This document shows positions 49,154 to 58,549 of a stretch of 64,000 nucleotides of DNA, in pieces; position 1 is the first letter of the stretch, and each line of letters starts with the position of its first letter. The stretch lies in NCBI GenBank assembly GCA_943370595.1, contig CALRRO020000003.1:186001-250000 (forward strand). Direction: 5' to 3'. Source of the stretch: Piscinibacter sp943370595. Lineage in GTDB: Bacteria; Pseudomonadota; Gammaproteobacteria; Burkholderiales; Burkholderiaceae_C. Under the pieces are notes generated by a model. It made no database searches. It had not been told where the DNA came from and saw nothing but the letters and a program-made list of their open reading frames with translations. The position numbers and the translations under genes are program-made.

Positions 49154-51838
49154 ATGCAGCCGCAGACCTTCGCCCCGGCCAAGATCCAGCCGCCCCTGGT
49201 GCGGACCCACCTCGTCACGCGCCCGGAGCTGCTGCGCCGGCTGCGCGACGCGCTGGCGCAGGCGCGGCTGACGCTGCTGTGCGCGCCGGCCGGCTTCGGC
49301 AAGACGGTGGCGCTGACGCAGGCGGTGCGCTCGTTCGGGGCCGACGAGGCCCGCGTCGCCTGGGTCAGCGCCGATGAAGAGGACGACCTGCACCGCTTCC
49401 TCGCCTGCCTGTGCGCCGCGCTCGACCCGCTGGACCTGCCCTGGCGGCGTGCCCCCGAGGCGCTGCTGGCCACGCTGCACGAAGGCAGCGAGCGACGCGC
49501 ACAGGCCGTCGACGAACTGCTGAGCGCACTCGCCGCGGCCGAGGTGCCGCGCGGCATCCTGGTGGTCGACGACCTGCACCGCATCGAGGACCCGGCGGTG
49601 TTCGCGCTGCTCGAGGCGCTGGTCGCCGGGCTGCCGCCGGCCTGGTCGATCGTGATCGGTACGCGCGTCGAGCCGCCGCTGCCGCTGCTGCGCTGGCGCG
49701 CCGCCGGCGAGCTGGCCGAGTTCCGCCAGGGTGACCTGCGCTTCTCCGCCGACGACGTGCAGGCGCTGGTCGACGGCGCCGCGCGGCCGGTGGCCTGGTC
49801 GCCGCAGGCGCTGATGGAGCGCACCGCCGGCTGGCCGGCCGGCTTGCGCCTGAGCCTGAACAGCAGCGCCGCGGCCGGCGCCGAACGTGCTGCCCAGGCG
49901 ACGACGCAGCGTCACCTGTTCGACTACCTGGCGGCCGAGGTGCTGGACGACGTGCCGTCGGGCCTGCGCGACTTCCTGCTGCGCTGCTCGGTGCTGCATG
50001 AACTGACCGTGGCGCGTTGCGAGGCGGTCAGCGGCGACACGCGCGCAGCGCGCTGGATGGAGGAGATCGAGCGCCGCGGCCTGTTCGCCACCGTGCTCGA
50101 CGGCGAGGAGACCACGCTGCGCCTGCACGACCTGTTCCGCGACTTCCTCGAGGACCGGCTGCGCCGCACCCACCCGGACGAGTTCAACGGCCTGCTGGTG
50201 CGCGCCGCGGCGCAGGAAAGTGACGTGATGCGCCGCGTCAACCTGCTGATGCGCGCCGGCGCCTGGACCGAGGCCGAGGGTGCGCTGGTGGCCGCCGTGC
50301 CGGCGCTGCTGCTCGCCGGCGGCCATGCGACGCTGATCCGCCTGGTCGAGCAGTTCCCCAGCGAACAGCGCGAGCGTTCGCCGCGGCTGGCCTTCGCGCG
50401 CGGCCTGTGCGCCTGGCCGCGCTTCGAGTGGATCACCATGCAGCGCTCGATGGAGCGCGCCGCGCTCGGCTTCGCGGCGGCCGGCCATGCGGACCTGGCG
50501 CGCCAGGCCAGCGTGCTCGAGACCGTCGGGCTGATCGCCATCGGCCGCATTCCCGAAGCCGCGCAGCGGCTCGACGCGGTGCGCGCGCAGGCGCTGGACC
50601 GCGACACCGAGACGTTGTCAGAGCTGATGATGTACTGGCGCACCGGCGCCACCGGCCCGGCGCTCGGGCCGGCCCGGCACCTGGAGCGCATGACCGACCT
50701 GCTCGAGGGCCGCGGCAGCCCCGACGCCGGCATCGCGCCGCCGACGCAGTGGTACCGCAGCGCGCCGCACTTCATGTTCGTCGGTCGCGCCGGCGTGCGT
50801 GCGCCGATGCAGCGCTTCGTCAGCTCGGCGCTGCTCGTCGCCGGCGAGCACCACGCGCCCCTGCGAGCGGCCGCCAACGCGCTGCAGGCCTGGCTGCTGC
50901 TGTGGCAGGGCCGCGCCGACGAGGCGCACCGCCTGATGCTCGAGGTGCGCGACGACGAGCGCTGGCTCGGCCAGCCGCGCAGCCTGCGCATCCCGATCCT
51001 TGCCTTCTTCATGGCCTGGCACACGCTGCGCGGCGAAGTGCAGCCGATGCGCGAGGCCGCGCAGGCGATGATCGACGACGTCGATTCCGACCCCGAGCGC
51101 CGCGCCAGCTGGCGCGGCGTCTACCTCTACAACCTTGGCCGCATGAGCGCGGCGCTGGGCGACGACGAGGGCCTGCGCGAGGCCGTCGACCAGCTCGCCG
51201 CCACGCCGGCGGCCGGCGAGTGGCCCTACATGCGCGGCGCGCGGCTGGCCATCCAGGGGCTGCTGGCCTTGCGCGAAGGCCGGCTCGACGAGGCCCGCGC
51301 ACGACTCGAGTCGGCGCTGGTCGACTCCGCCGAGATCGACACGCTGTCGCTGGACGCCACCACGCGCATGGCGCTGGCCGGCGTGCACCTGCGCCGCGGC
51401 GATCCCCACGCGGCCTGGACCGTGCTGGCACCGGCAGCGCGCCAGGCGCGCGAGGCGGGCGAGCCCATCGGCCTGCTGGTCACCGGCCGGGCCGCCTGTT
51501 CGGCGATGGCGGCGGCGCCCGCGCCGGCCGAGTTCACCGCCGAACGCGACTGGCTGGCCGGGTTGCTGGTCGAGCGGCCCGCCGCGACGGCGGTCGAGCT
51601 GCCGCGCGCGGCTGAGGCCGCGCCGGCGATGTCCACACCGCTGACCGAGCGCGAGCAGGAGGTGCTGGCCTGCATCGCCGCCGGCGACAGCAACAAGCTG
51701 ATTGCACGCTCGCTCGACCTCAGCCCGCACACCGTCAAGCGCCATGTTGCCAACATCCTCGCCAAGCTGGCGCTCGACTCGCGTGGCCAGGCGGCGGCCT
51801 GGCACCGCGAGCGCTTTGCGGCCGGACCGAGGCATTGA
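49154..51838 (+). CDS. MalT-like LuxR-family ATP-dependent regulator
   Basis: An 894-residue STAND regulator. The NTPase part has Walker A CAPAGFGKTVALTQ (about residue 45) and Walker B GILVVDDLHRIED. The central part is a TPR-like helical array with GPALGPARHLERM and similar units. The C-terminal LuxR helix-turn-helix has TPLTEREQEVLACIAAGDSNKLIARSLDLSPHTVKRHVANILAKL. It is divergent from the two-component operon. The effector is not predictable. Its stop overlaps the following TTG-start gene. Confidence 0.9.
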   Translation: MQPQTFAPAKIQPPLVRTHLVTRPELLRRLRDALAQARLTLLCAPAGFGKTVALTQAVRSFGADEARVAWVSADEEDDLHRFLACLCAALDPLDLPWRRAPEALLATLHEGSERRAQAVDELLSALAAAEVPRGILVVDDLHRIEDPAVFALLEALVAGLPPAWSIVIGTRVEPPLPLLRWRAAGELAEFRQGDLRFSADDVQALVDGAARPVAWSPQALMERTAGWPAGLRLSLNSSAAAGAERAAQATTQRHLFDYLAAEVLDDVPSGLRDFLLRCSVLHELTVARCEAVSGDTRAARWMEEIERRGLFATVLDGEETTLRLHDLFRDFLEDRLRRTHPDEFNGLLVRAAAQESDVMRRVNLLMRAGAWTEAEGALVAAVPALLLAGGHATLIRLVEQFPSEQRERSPRLAFARGLCAWPRFEWITMQRSMERAALGFAAAGHADLARQASVLETVGLIAIGRIPEAAQRLDAVRAQALDRDTETLSELMMYWRTGATGPALGPARHLERMTDLLEGRGSPDAGIAPPTQWYRSAPHFMFVGRAGVRAPMQRFVSSALLVAGEHHAPLRAAANALQAWLLLWQGRADEAHRLMLEVRDDERWLGQPRSLRIPILAFFMAWHTLRGEVQPMREAAQAMIDDVDSDPERRASWRGVYLYNLGRMSAALGDDEGLREAVDQLAATPAAGEWPYMRGARLAIQGLLALREGRLDEARARLESALVDSAEIDTLSLDATTRMALAGVHLRRGDPHAAWTVLAPAARQAREAGEPIGLLVTGRAACSAMAAAPAPAEFTAERDWLAGLLVERPAATAVELPRAAEAAPAMSTPLTEREQEVLACIAAGDSNKLIARSLDLSPHTVKRHVANILAKLALDSRGQAAAWHRERFAAGPRH

Positions 51839-52686
51839 GATTGGCCAACTGCCGCGACGATCTGGTGGCGCTCGTCGGGCGCCTCGCCGAGCTCGGCCCG
51901 CTGCCGCACGTGGCGGCGCTGCACCTGCCGCCGCCGGCAGCGGACGGCACGCGCGACGGTGAGTTCTGCGCTGTCGAGCTGGCAGACGGCTCGCTCGGCC
52001 TGAGCTTCGTGCTGCTCGGCGACACGCTGGCGCGGCTGCGCGCCGGTGATGCGGCCGCCCTGGCCGGCACGCCGTCGCTCGAACTCGCCCGGCGCTATGC
52101 GCGGGCCGACGCGGCGCAGCGCGCGATCGGCTTCGCGGCCATCAATGCGCTCACACGCCACCTGTTCGACCGCGCCGGCTACCTGCCGCCGCCGGCAGAC
52201 GACTCGATCGGCGACCTCGACCTGGCGCCCGGCGACCATGTCGGCATGGTCGGCCTGTTCCCGCCGCTGGTGAAACGGGTGCTGGCCACCGGCGCGTCGC
52301 TCACCGTGGTGGAACTGCGCGAGGACCTGGCGGGCGAGCGCGAGGGCTGGCGCGTCACGCTCGATGCGGCCGAACTCGCCGCCTGCAACAAGGTGCTGTC
52401 GACCAGCACCGTGCTGCTCAACGACACGCTGGACAGCCTGCTCGGTCACTGCTGCGGCGCGCAGCGCGTGTCGGTGATCGGCCCCGGCGCCGGCTGCCTG
52501 CCCGACCCGCTGTTCGCACGAGGCGTCACGCTGCTGGGCGGCAGCTGGATCGTCGATGCGCCGGCCTTCAAGGCGGCGCTGGCGGCCGGCACGTCGTGGG
52601 GCGCCCACGCGCGCAAGAGCGCGATCCGGCGCGACGCCTATCCCGGTCTCGAGCGGCTGCTCGAGCGGGCCTCAGTGCAGCGTTGA
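51835..52686 (+). CDS. DUF364/DUF4213 Rossmann-like protein (putative metal-chelate enzyme)
   Basis: A 283-residue protein. The C-terminal domain resembles the heavy-metal-chelation domain PF04016: DHVGMVGLFPPLVKRVLATGASLTVVE, TSTVLLNDTLDSLLGHC and VSVIGPGAGCLPDPLFARG. The N-terminal part (about 1-115) fits DUF4213. Related proteins occur near metal or cofactor genes. Possible TTG starts are 51835 and 51841; the first overlaps the LuxR stop. It overlaps the small Cys-rich gene on the other strand by 15 bases. Function unproven. Confidence 0.75.
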   Translation: MRLANCRDDLVALVGRLAELGPLPHVAALHLPPPAADGTRDGEFCAVELADGSLGLSFVLLGDTLARLRAGDAAALAGTPSLELARRYARADAAQRAIGFAAINALTRHLFDRAGYLPPPADDSIGDLDLAPGDHVGMVGLFPPLVKRVLATGASLTVVELREDLAGEREGWRVTLDAAELAACNKVLSTSTVLLNDTLDSLLGHCCGAQRVSVIGPGAGCLPDPLFARGVTLLGGSWIVDAPAFKAALAAGTSWGAHARKSAIRRDAYPGLERLLERASVQR

Positions 52687-52866
52687 GTCCGCCGCGCGGT
52701 CGGCGTCGGCGCAGCCGCAGGAGACGATCAGCGCGTCGAAGGCCACCGGGCTGCCACAACCTTCGCAGCGGCAGCTCAGCGCCGAGCGCACGTCGCGCGC
52801 TGCATCGGCCACGTACAGCGGTGCCGCGGCCGTCGACGGTGTCGATGCGATCGTTTGCAGTTCCAT
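52672..52866 (-). CDS. Small Cys-rich protein
   Basis: A 64-residue protein with CRCEGC and CGCADAD cysteine clusters (five Cys), suggesting a small zinc or iron-sulfur binding knot. GAAAGG precedes the ATG by 6 bases. It ends inside the convergent DUF364 gene by 15 bases. I recognise no family. Confidence 0.55.
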   Translation of the reverse strand: MELQTIASTPSTAAAPLYVADAARDVRSALSCRCEGCGSPVAFDALIVSCGCADADRAADSTLH

Positions 52867-52941
52867 GGCGAGCCTTTCGGGGAGTCGATGAAGCCAGTAT
52901 GGGCATCGGCCGCGCCGGCCGCATCCCCCGGACTGCAGGCC

Positions 52942-55644
52942 CTAGTTCGTCGGCACCGACTTGAGCAGTGCGCTGGCCTGCAGGCTCTCGGGGCTGTCTG
53001 CGCCGGTGGCGGCCACCAGGTGGGCCGCCGCCTGCTCGAAGGCCTGCCGCGCGGCGGCCCCCCGGCCAGCGGCCTGCTCGGCCCGCCCGAGGGTGATCCA
53101 GGCCAGCCCGGTCTGGTCGGAGTGCGGCTTGCCGCCTTGCAGGCGCTGCGCGATCGCCAGCGCATCGCGGGCATCGCTGCGCGCATCGGCCGGGCGTGAC
53201 AGCGCCAGCGCGGCCTCGGCCCGCCAGCGCAGGTTCATCGCGATGTAGGCGTCGTTGGCGGCGATCGAGCGCAGGAACGCGAGCTGCTTGTCGAGCGTCG
53301 CAAACGCCACATCGGGGTGGCCTCGCTTGAGCTCGATGCGGGCACGCACCCAGACGCTGCGGATGTGTGCCGGCTCGCGCGGATCGGCGTTCGCGGCGAT
53401 CGCCGCGGCGCGTTGCAGCGACTGCTCCGCCTCGCCGACGCGGCCCAGCGCCAGCTGCACGCTGGCCATGCCGACCAGGCCGTACTGCGCGCCATGGACG
53501 TGCTTCACGGCTTCGCTGACGCGCAGCGTCTCGGCATAGGCGAGCAACGCATCGTCGAGCCGCCCGCTGCGCTCGAGTGCCATCGCGCGGTTGCCCAGCA
53601 CCCAGCTTGGCGGCTCGCGCCAGGCCATCAGGCGGCGGTGGCTGGCAAGCAGCTCGTCGAAGCGCTGCAGCGCGCGCTGCACGTTGCCGGTGGCGAGTTC
53701 GGCGACGCCCCAGTTGCTCAGCATCACGCGCGCATGCAGGCTGTCGAGCCGGTTCAACGCGCGAAAGCGCTGCATCGACTCCTCGAAGAAGGCCTCGGCT
53801 TCGGCACTGCGGCTGTTCTGGTGCAGCGCGAAGCCGATGTCGCCGAGCAGGTCGGCCTCGACGTCGTCGCCGGCCAGGCCGGCCCGGCGCAGCCGCTGCA
53901 GCGCAGCCTGCGCATAGGCCAGCGCGGCCTTCGGCTCGGTGGTGGACGACGCGATCGCACCGCGCATCTGCAGGCATTGCACCACCACCAGCTCGGGTGC
54001 GCCCGGCTCGCGGATCCGCCGTTCGACCAGCGCCACTGCGTCGTCGGTGCGGCCCAGCGCCTGCAGCATCTGTCCGCGGTCGCAGTCGATCTGTGCCTGC
54101 AGCGTGCGGTCGGTCGAGCCGCGCATGATCTCGGCGGCGCGTTCGAGCAGCGCATCGCTGCGCTGCGGCTCGTCGAAGTACTCCGACAGGATGCGCAGGA
54201 TCGCCGCCTCGTGCTCTGGCTTCTGCCCGAAGGCCGGCGAGACCAGCAGGGCACCGCGTTCGAGCATCTGCCGTATCGCGTCGGCGTGCTCCGGCGCCAC
54301 CGCCTCGGTGAACAGCATGCCGAGGAACTCGTTGACCGCCTCATTTCGCGCCAGCAGCGCCCGTGCCTGGTCGCGTTCGCGCGCCGCCTCGCGCGCCTGC
54401 CAGGTGGCCAGCGTCGTGCCGGCCACCAGCGCCGCGGCGACGGCGGCGCCGGCGACCACACCAACGCGGTGGCGGCGCACGAACTTGCCGAGCCGGTAGG
54501 CCAGGCCCGCCGGGCGCGCCTGCACCGGCTCGCCGGCGAGATGGCGCTCGAGGTCGGCGGCGAAGGCCTCGACGCTGCGGTAGCGCTGCGCCGGGTCCTT
54601 GCGCATCGCCTTGAAGAGGATGGTGTCGAGGTCACCGCGCAGCGCGCGTGCGATGCGCGGGTCGGTGCACTGCGTGCTGGCCGGCTGCAGGTCGGCCGAC
54701 AGGATGGCTTCCTCCAGCGCCGCCGGCGTGTCCCGCGACAGCCGGTAGGGTCGCACGCCGGCCAGCAGTTCGTGCAGCACCACGCCGAGCGAATAGACAT
54801 CGGCCGCCACGCCCACCGGCCGGCCGCTGAGCTGCTCGGGCGCGGCGTAGTCGGGCGTGACCGCGCGGCCGATCAACTGCGTCAGCGTGCCGCGCGCAGC
54901 GGTGTCGTCGTGCACCAGCTGCGCCACGCCGAAGTCGAGCAGCCGCACGTCGCCCGCTGCCGTGACGAGGATGTTGCTCGGCTTCAGGTCACGGTGCACG
55001 ACCAGCCGCGCATGGGCATGCGAGACCGCCTCGGCCACCTGCAGGAACAGCCTCAGCCGCGCCGGCACGTCGAGCGACTGCGTGCGGCAGTGCTGGTCGA
55101 TCGGCACGCCGGTCACGTGCTCCATCGCGAGCCAGGGCCGGCCGGCGGCCGTCACGCCGGCGTCGTAGAGCCGCGCGATGTGCGGGTGCTCCAGTGTGGC
55201 GAGGATGTCGCGTTCGCGGGCCATGCGCTGTGCCAGCCCGATCGCCCAGCCGCTGCGTGGCAGCTTCAGCGCTTCCTGGCGGTGCAGGCTGCCATCGATG
55301 CGCTCGGCCAGCCAGACCGTGGCCATGCCGCCTTCGCCCAGCAGGCGCAGCAGACGGTAGGGGCCGACGACGTCGCCGGGCGTGTCGGCGACGACACCAT
55401 CGTCGCTGCCGTCGGCCAGCGCGGCGAGGCCCGCGAGTTCCAGGCCCGGCGCGTGGCGCATGAAGTGATCGCCGTCCTGTCCGGCGCGCGCCAGCAGGCG
55501 GCGCAGCAGCGGCTGCAGGTCGCGGTCGGCGGCGGGCAGGGCCTGCAGCCAGTCCTCGCGTCGATCGGCCGGCAGCTCGAGCGCCGCCTCCAGCAGCGCA
55601 TTGACGCGGCGCAGCTGTTCGGGGTCGGGTGGGAGATCGTTCAT
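52942..55644 (-). CDS. Ser/Thr protein kinase with TPR sensor domain
   Basis: A 900-residue Hanks-type kinase. The kinase domain (about 95-365) has the nucleotide loop LLGEGGMATVWLAE, Lys in EALKLPRSG, HRDLKPSNILV, DFGVAQL and APEQLSG. A transmembrane segment lies near 400 (VVAGAAVAAALVAGTTLATW). The rest is a long TPR-like helical region, probably for partner binding. The N-terminal part before the kinase (MNDLPPDPEQLRRVNALLEAALELP) is typical of kinases encoded next to ECF sigma factors. It is 52 bases after the sigma gene. Confidence 0.92.
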   Translation of the reverse strand: MNDLPPDPEQLRRVNALLEAALELPADRREDWLQALPAADRDLQPLLRRLLARAGQDGDHFMRHAPGLELAGLAALADGSDDGVVADTPGDVVGPYRLLRLLGEGGMATVWLAERIDGSLHRQEALKLPRSGWAIGLAQRMARERDILATLEHPHIARLYDAGVTAAGRPWLAMEHVTGVPIDQHCRTQSLDVPARLRLFLQVAEAVSHAHARLVVHRDLKPSNILVTAAGDVRLLDFGVAQLVHDDTAARGTLTQLIGRAVTPDYAAPEQLSGRPVGVAADVYSLGVVLHELLAGVRPYRLSRDTPAALEEAILSADLQPASTQCTDPRIARALRGDLDTILFKAMRKDPAQRYRSVEAFAADLERHLAGEPVQARPAGLAYRLGKFVRRHRVGVVAGAAVAAALVAGTTLATWQAREAARERDQARALLARNEAVNEFLGMLFTEAVAPEHADAIRQMLERGALLVSPAFGQKPEHEAAILRILSEYFDEPQRSDALLERAAEIMRGSTDRTLQAQIDCDRGQMLQALGRTDDAVALVERRIREPGAPELVVVQCLQMRGAIASSTTEPKAALAYAQAALQRLRRAGLAGDDVEADLLGDIGFALHQNSRSAEAEAFFEESMQRFRALNRLDSLHARVMLSNWGVAELATGNVQRALQRFDELLASHRRLMAWREPPSWVLGNRAMALERSGRLDDALLAYAETLRVSEAVKHVHGAQYGLVGMASVQLALGRVGEAEQSLQRAAAIAANADPREPAHIRSVWVRARIELKRGHPDVAFATLDKQLAFLRSIAANDAYIAMNLRWRAEAALALSRPADARSDARDALAIAQRLQGGKPHSDQTGLAWITLGRAEQAAGRGAAARQAFEQAAAHLVAATGADSPESLQASALLKSVPTN

Positions 55645-55696
55645 CGCTCGGGTCCAGCGGGTCCGATTCGGCGGCGGCGCCTTGCCGGCGCTGTGG

Positions 55697-56260
55697 TCAG
55701 CGGCCGAGCATCTGCGCCAGCAGCAGCCGGGCACGCTCCCAGTCGCGCCGCACGGTGCGGTCGGTCACGCCGAGCGCGCTGGCGATCTCCGCATCGGTCA
55801 GGCCGGCGAAGTAGCGCATCTCGACCACGCGCACCAGCCGTTCGTCGACCTTGGCCAGCACCTGCAGCGCCTCGTGGACTTCGAGGATCTCGTCGTCGTT
55901 GACACCCAGCGCCTCGCCGGCGCGGGTGTCCAGCGTCACGTGTTCGACATCGCCACCGCGCCGCTCGGCATTGCGACGACGCACGAAGTCGATGACGATC
56001 GAGCGCATCGTCGTGGCCGCATAGGCGAGGAAGTGATCGCGGTCCTTCAGCGCGACCAGGCCCTCGCGCTGCATGCGCATGAAGGCTTCGTGCACCAGCG
56101 CCGAGGTGTCGAGCAGCGTGGGCCGTCCGCCGCCGGCCAGCCGCGAGCGCGCGAGCCGGCGCAGCTCCTGGTAGAGGTGCGCGAACAGCGCTTCGGCGCG
56201 GGGCGCCGGTGCGTCGCGCTCGATCGTCCGGCTCGTCTCGGCGTGGGTGGCTTGGACCAT
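55697..56260 (-). CDS. ECF-like sigma factor (TIGR02999 type)
   Basis: A 187-residue sigma factor with an ALFAHLYQELRRLARSRLAG start, LLDTSALVHEAFMRMQ, HFLAYAATTMRSIVIDFVRRRN (region 2) and VRVVEMRYFAGLTDAEIASALGVTDRTVRRDWERARLLL (region 4). This subgroup is usually paired with a Ser/Thr kinase, as here. No anti-sigma gene is visible. Promoter targets are unknown. Confidence 0.92.
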   Translation of the reverse strand: MVQATHAETSRTIERDAPAPRAEALFAHLYQELRRLARSRLAGGGRPTLLDTSALVHEAFMRMQREGLVALKDRDHFLAYAATTMRSIVIDFVRRRNAERRGGDVEHVTLDTRAGEALGVNDDEILEVHEALQVLAKVDERLVRVVEMRYFAGLTDAEIASALGVTDRTVRRDWERARLLLAQMLGR

Positions 56261-56372
56261 GGGGCGGAAGGCTCGCAGCGTCGATGCCCATCGGCGACGG
56301 GCGGGCGACGATCATGGTGCGATGCCTTGCACCGGGCAATCCCTCCGAAGGGCGTGCGGAAGACCTGCCGGG

Positions 56373-56639
56373 TCACTGGCCGGTCGAGGTGCTGCCCGCG
56401 CGCGGCATGTTGGCGCGACGGATCTGCTCATTGCGCATCATTGCTTCTGCATCTTGCTGTGCCCGGGCGCGCTCTTCGTCCGTCACCTCGGTGCGCTGGT
56501 CGCGGCGGGCGATGTTGCTGCCAGTCGACGACTCGCTGCGATAGACCGTGGGCCTTTCGCCAGTGGGGGTGCCTTCCGGCACTGTCGTGCAGGCGCACAG
56601 GACAAGTGCGGCCGGGAGGATGAGCGTACGCAGGATCAT
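56373..56639 (-). CDS. Small lipoprotein
   Basis: An 88-residue protein with a signal ending VLCACTT (lipobox) and a helical, charged, Asn/Arg-rich tail (QQDAEAMMRNEQIRRANM). Function unknown. It is 33 bases after the diiron protein gene on the same strand and may share the operon. Confidence 0.68.
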   Translation of the reverse strand: MILRTLILPAALVLCACTTVPEGTPTGERPTVYRSESSTGSNIARRDQRTEVTDEERARAQQDAEAMMRNEQIRRANMPRAGSTSTGQ

Positions 56640-56672
56640 GGTGTCGGGTCCCAGGGAAAGAATTGAAGGTTC

Positions 56673-57638
56673 TCAGGATGCCAGCGGCGCGACGGCGCGC
56701 GCAATGCGCTGTACCTGCTGCGGTGATACCAGCCTGCAAAGTGTCGCATTGAAGCGCGCGTCCTGCGCGCCCGAGACGATGTACTGCCAGCGGTAGGCCT
56801 GCAGCACGACGCGCTGCACCGCGCTCGTCTGGGCTGCGTCGAGCCGACGCTCGAGCAACTGCAGGAAGAAGCGGCTGTCGGCACGCGCCTGCCCCTGCAG
56901 CAGCTCGTCGACCGCGCCGACCAGGGCGATGAACTCGTCCACCGCGCGGTCGCGTGCCATGTCGTCGAGCTGCGCATCCTCGTGCGTCCACTCGAGCTCG
57001 TCGATCACCGCGTGCTGCGACTCCTCGCGCCAGTGGTACAGGAAGACATCCTTGAACAGCGGCGAGAGCAGCGGGTCCGGCGCGATGCCGAGCCGGTAGT
57101 GCACCTGGGTGAACAGCTCGATGTGGCAGGTCAGCGCGAGAACCGCCCAGGTCGATGCGGCCAGCACGGCCTCGGCCACCGCATTCGGCTGCGCGGCGAA
57201 GGTGTAGCCCGCCGGCATGTCTTCGCCGATCAGCGCCTCGATGCGGCGGAACAGCTCCTGGTGCTTGAGCTCCTCCTCGCTGAAGCGCACCAGCGCTTCG
57301 AGCGCGACCTGGTCGCCCAGCCAGTGCCGGCGGGTGATCTGCAGCATCTTCGCGCCGATGAAGCGCTCCACCAGGCCGAACATGGCGGCATAGGTGCGGC
57401 CCTGGATCTGGCTGAGCAGGCGGCGCTCGGCCGGCGCCAGGAAGTCCAGCCGGTCGACCAGCGACAGGCCGTCGGGCAGGAAGTGATGGCCGGGGTCGAA
57501 GCGCCGGCCGCGGATCACGTCGCGGTCGATGTCCCAGCGCACGCGGCGCGAGGCCTCGATGCATCGCGCGTAGCGCGCGCTGGGGCTGGCGGCGGGGTCG
57601 CCGTCGGGAGTCTCGATGTCGTTGTCGGCAAGCAGCAT
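56673..57638 (-). CDS. Ferritin-like diiron protein
   Basis: A 321-residue all-helical protein. Four metal-ligand helices are visible: VERFIGAK, RFSEEELKHQELFRR (ExxH), CHIELFTQVHYR and REESQHAVIDELEW (ExxH). It resembles AurF/metal-dependent diiron oxygenases. The ATG at 57638 starts MLLADNDIETPDG. Upstream on the same strand is the patatin gene 34 bases away, suggesting an operon. The reaction is unknown; hydroxylation or N-oxygenation are family options. Confidence 0.78.
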   Translation of the reverse strand: MLLADNDIETPDGDPAASPSARYARCIEASRRVRWDIDRDVIRGRRFDPGHHFLPDGLSLVDRLDFLAPAERRLLSQIQGRTYAAMFGLVERFIGAKMLQITRRHWLGDQVALEALVRFSEEELKHQELFRRIEALIGEDMPAGYTFAAQPNAVAEAVLAASTWAVLALTCHIELFTQVHYRLGIAPDPLLSPLFKDVFLYHWREESQHAVIDELEWTHEDAQLDDMARDRAVDEFIALVGAVDELLQGQARADSRFFLQLLERRLDAAQTSAVQRVVLQAYRWQYIVSGAQDARFNATLCRLVSPQQVQRIARAVAPLAS

Positions 57639-57672
57639 GGTGGTCCTTGTGACGGTGAAGGTCGAACGGGGG

Positions 57673-58545
57673 TCAGGCGACGCGGCGCACGCCGCCCTCG
57701 AGCAGCGCCAGCAGATCGGGCAGCCGCGCCTCGGCGGCACGGCGGCCGGCTTCGAAGAGGTCGGGCAGCGCATCGGTCTGCCACAGCCCGACGTGCCGAT
57801 CGAGCCTCAGCTCGAGCGGCAGCAGCCGCTGGCCGCGCGCGGTGGCGGCGTCGAGCCGCGCCTGCATCAGGTTGTTGAGCAGCGCCGTGCTGTAGCGCGC
57901 CAGCATGCGCGAGGGCCGGTCGATCTTGCGCGGCAGGCGGCCGGCGAAGCCGAGCGTGATGACCACCTGCGCATCGGCAGCGCCGGCCACCGGCAGCGGA
58001 TCGGACAGCACGCCGTCGACCAGCCGGCGGCCGTCGATGCGTACCGGCGAGAACAGCACCGGCAGCGCCATGCTGGCGCGCAGCGCCGGCGCCAGCGGGC
58101 CGCGGGTCAGCAGCACCGGCGCGCCGCTGGCTGCGTCGGTGGCGGCGATGCGCAGCGGGATCGGCAACGCCTCGATGCGGGCGTCGCCGAAAGCCTGCGC
58201 GATGCGCTGGCCGATCAGCGTGCCATCGCGCAGCGCGAAGTCGGCATCGAAGCCGGTCCAGCGCGGCATCAGCATCTGCGCCCAGGCGCGCCAGCGGTGC
58301 TGCTGGGTCAGTTCCTGTGACCACAACTGGCGCGACATCGCGAGGCCGGTGTCCGGGGCGATCGCCGAGGCGACGAGCGCGCCGAACAGTGCGCCGGAGC
58401 TGCAGCCGACCACCAGGTCGGGCGTGATGCCGTGGCGGCGCAGCACGTCGACGATGCCCAGTGCGGCAACGCTGCGCACGCCGCCGCTGCCCAGCACGAG
58501 GGCGATGCGCGGGCGGGAGGGGGTAAGGGATGAGATCGTGGCCAT
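57673..58545 (-). CDS. Patatin-like phospholipase (RssA-like)
   Basis: A 290-residue protein. The oxyanion loop is LVLGSGGVRSVAALG, the nucleophile Ser lies in VVGCSSGALFGAL (GxSxG variant), and the Asp of the dyad is in LVDGVLSDPLPV. It probably hydrolyses acyl lipids inside the cell. The start at 58545 gives a short leader before the conserved loop. It starts 4 bases after the GNAT gene and precedes the diiron gene. Confidence 0.88.
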   Translation of the reverse strand: MATISSLTPSRPRIALVLGSGGVRSVAALGIVDVLRRHGITPDLVVGCSSGALFGALVASAIAPDTGLAMSRQLWSQELTQQHRWRAWAQMLMPRWTGFDADFALRDGTLIGQRIAQAFGDARIEALPIPLRIAATDAASGAPVLLTRGPLAPALRASMALPVLFSPVRIDGRRLVDGVLSDPLPVAGAADAQVVITLGFAGRLPRKIDRPSRMLARYSTALLNNLMQARLDAATARGQRLLPLELRLDRHVGLWQTDALPDLFEAGRRAAEARLPDLLALLEGGVRRVA

Positions 58546-58549
58546 GAGT

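Noticed and set aside
53317..55902. Long top-strand open frame opposite the Ser/Thr kinase
   Set aside because: The bottom strand has a full kinase with all motifs; the top-strand translation shows no domain and is an antisense shadow.
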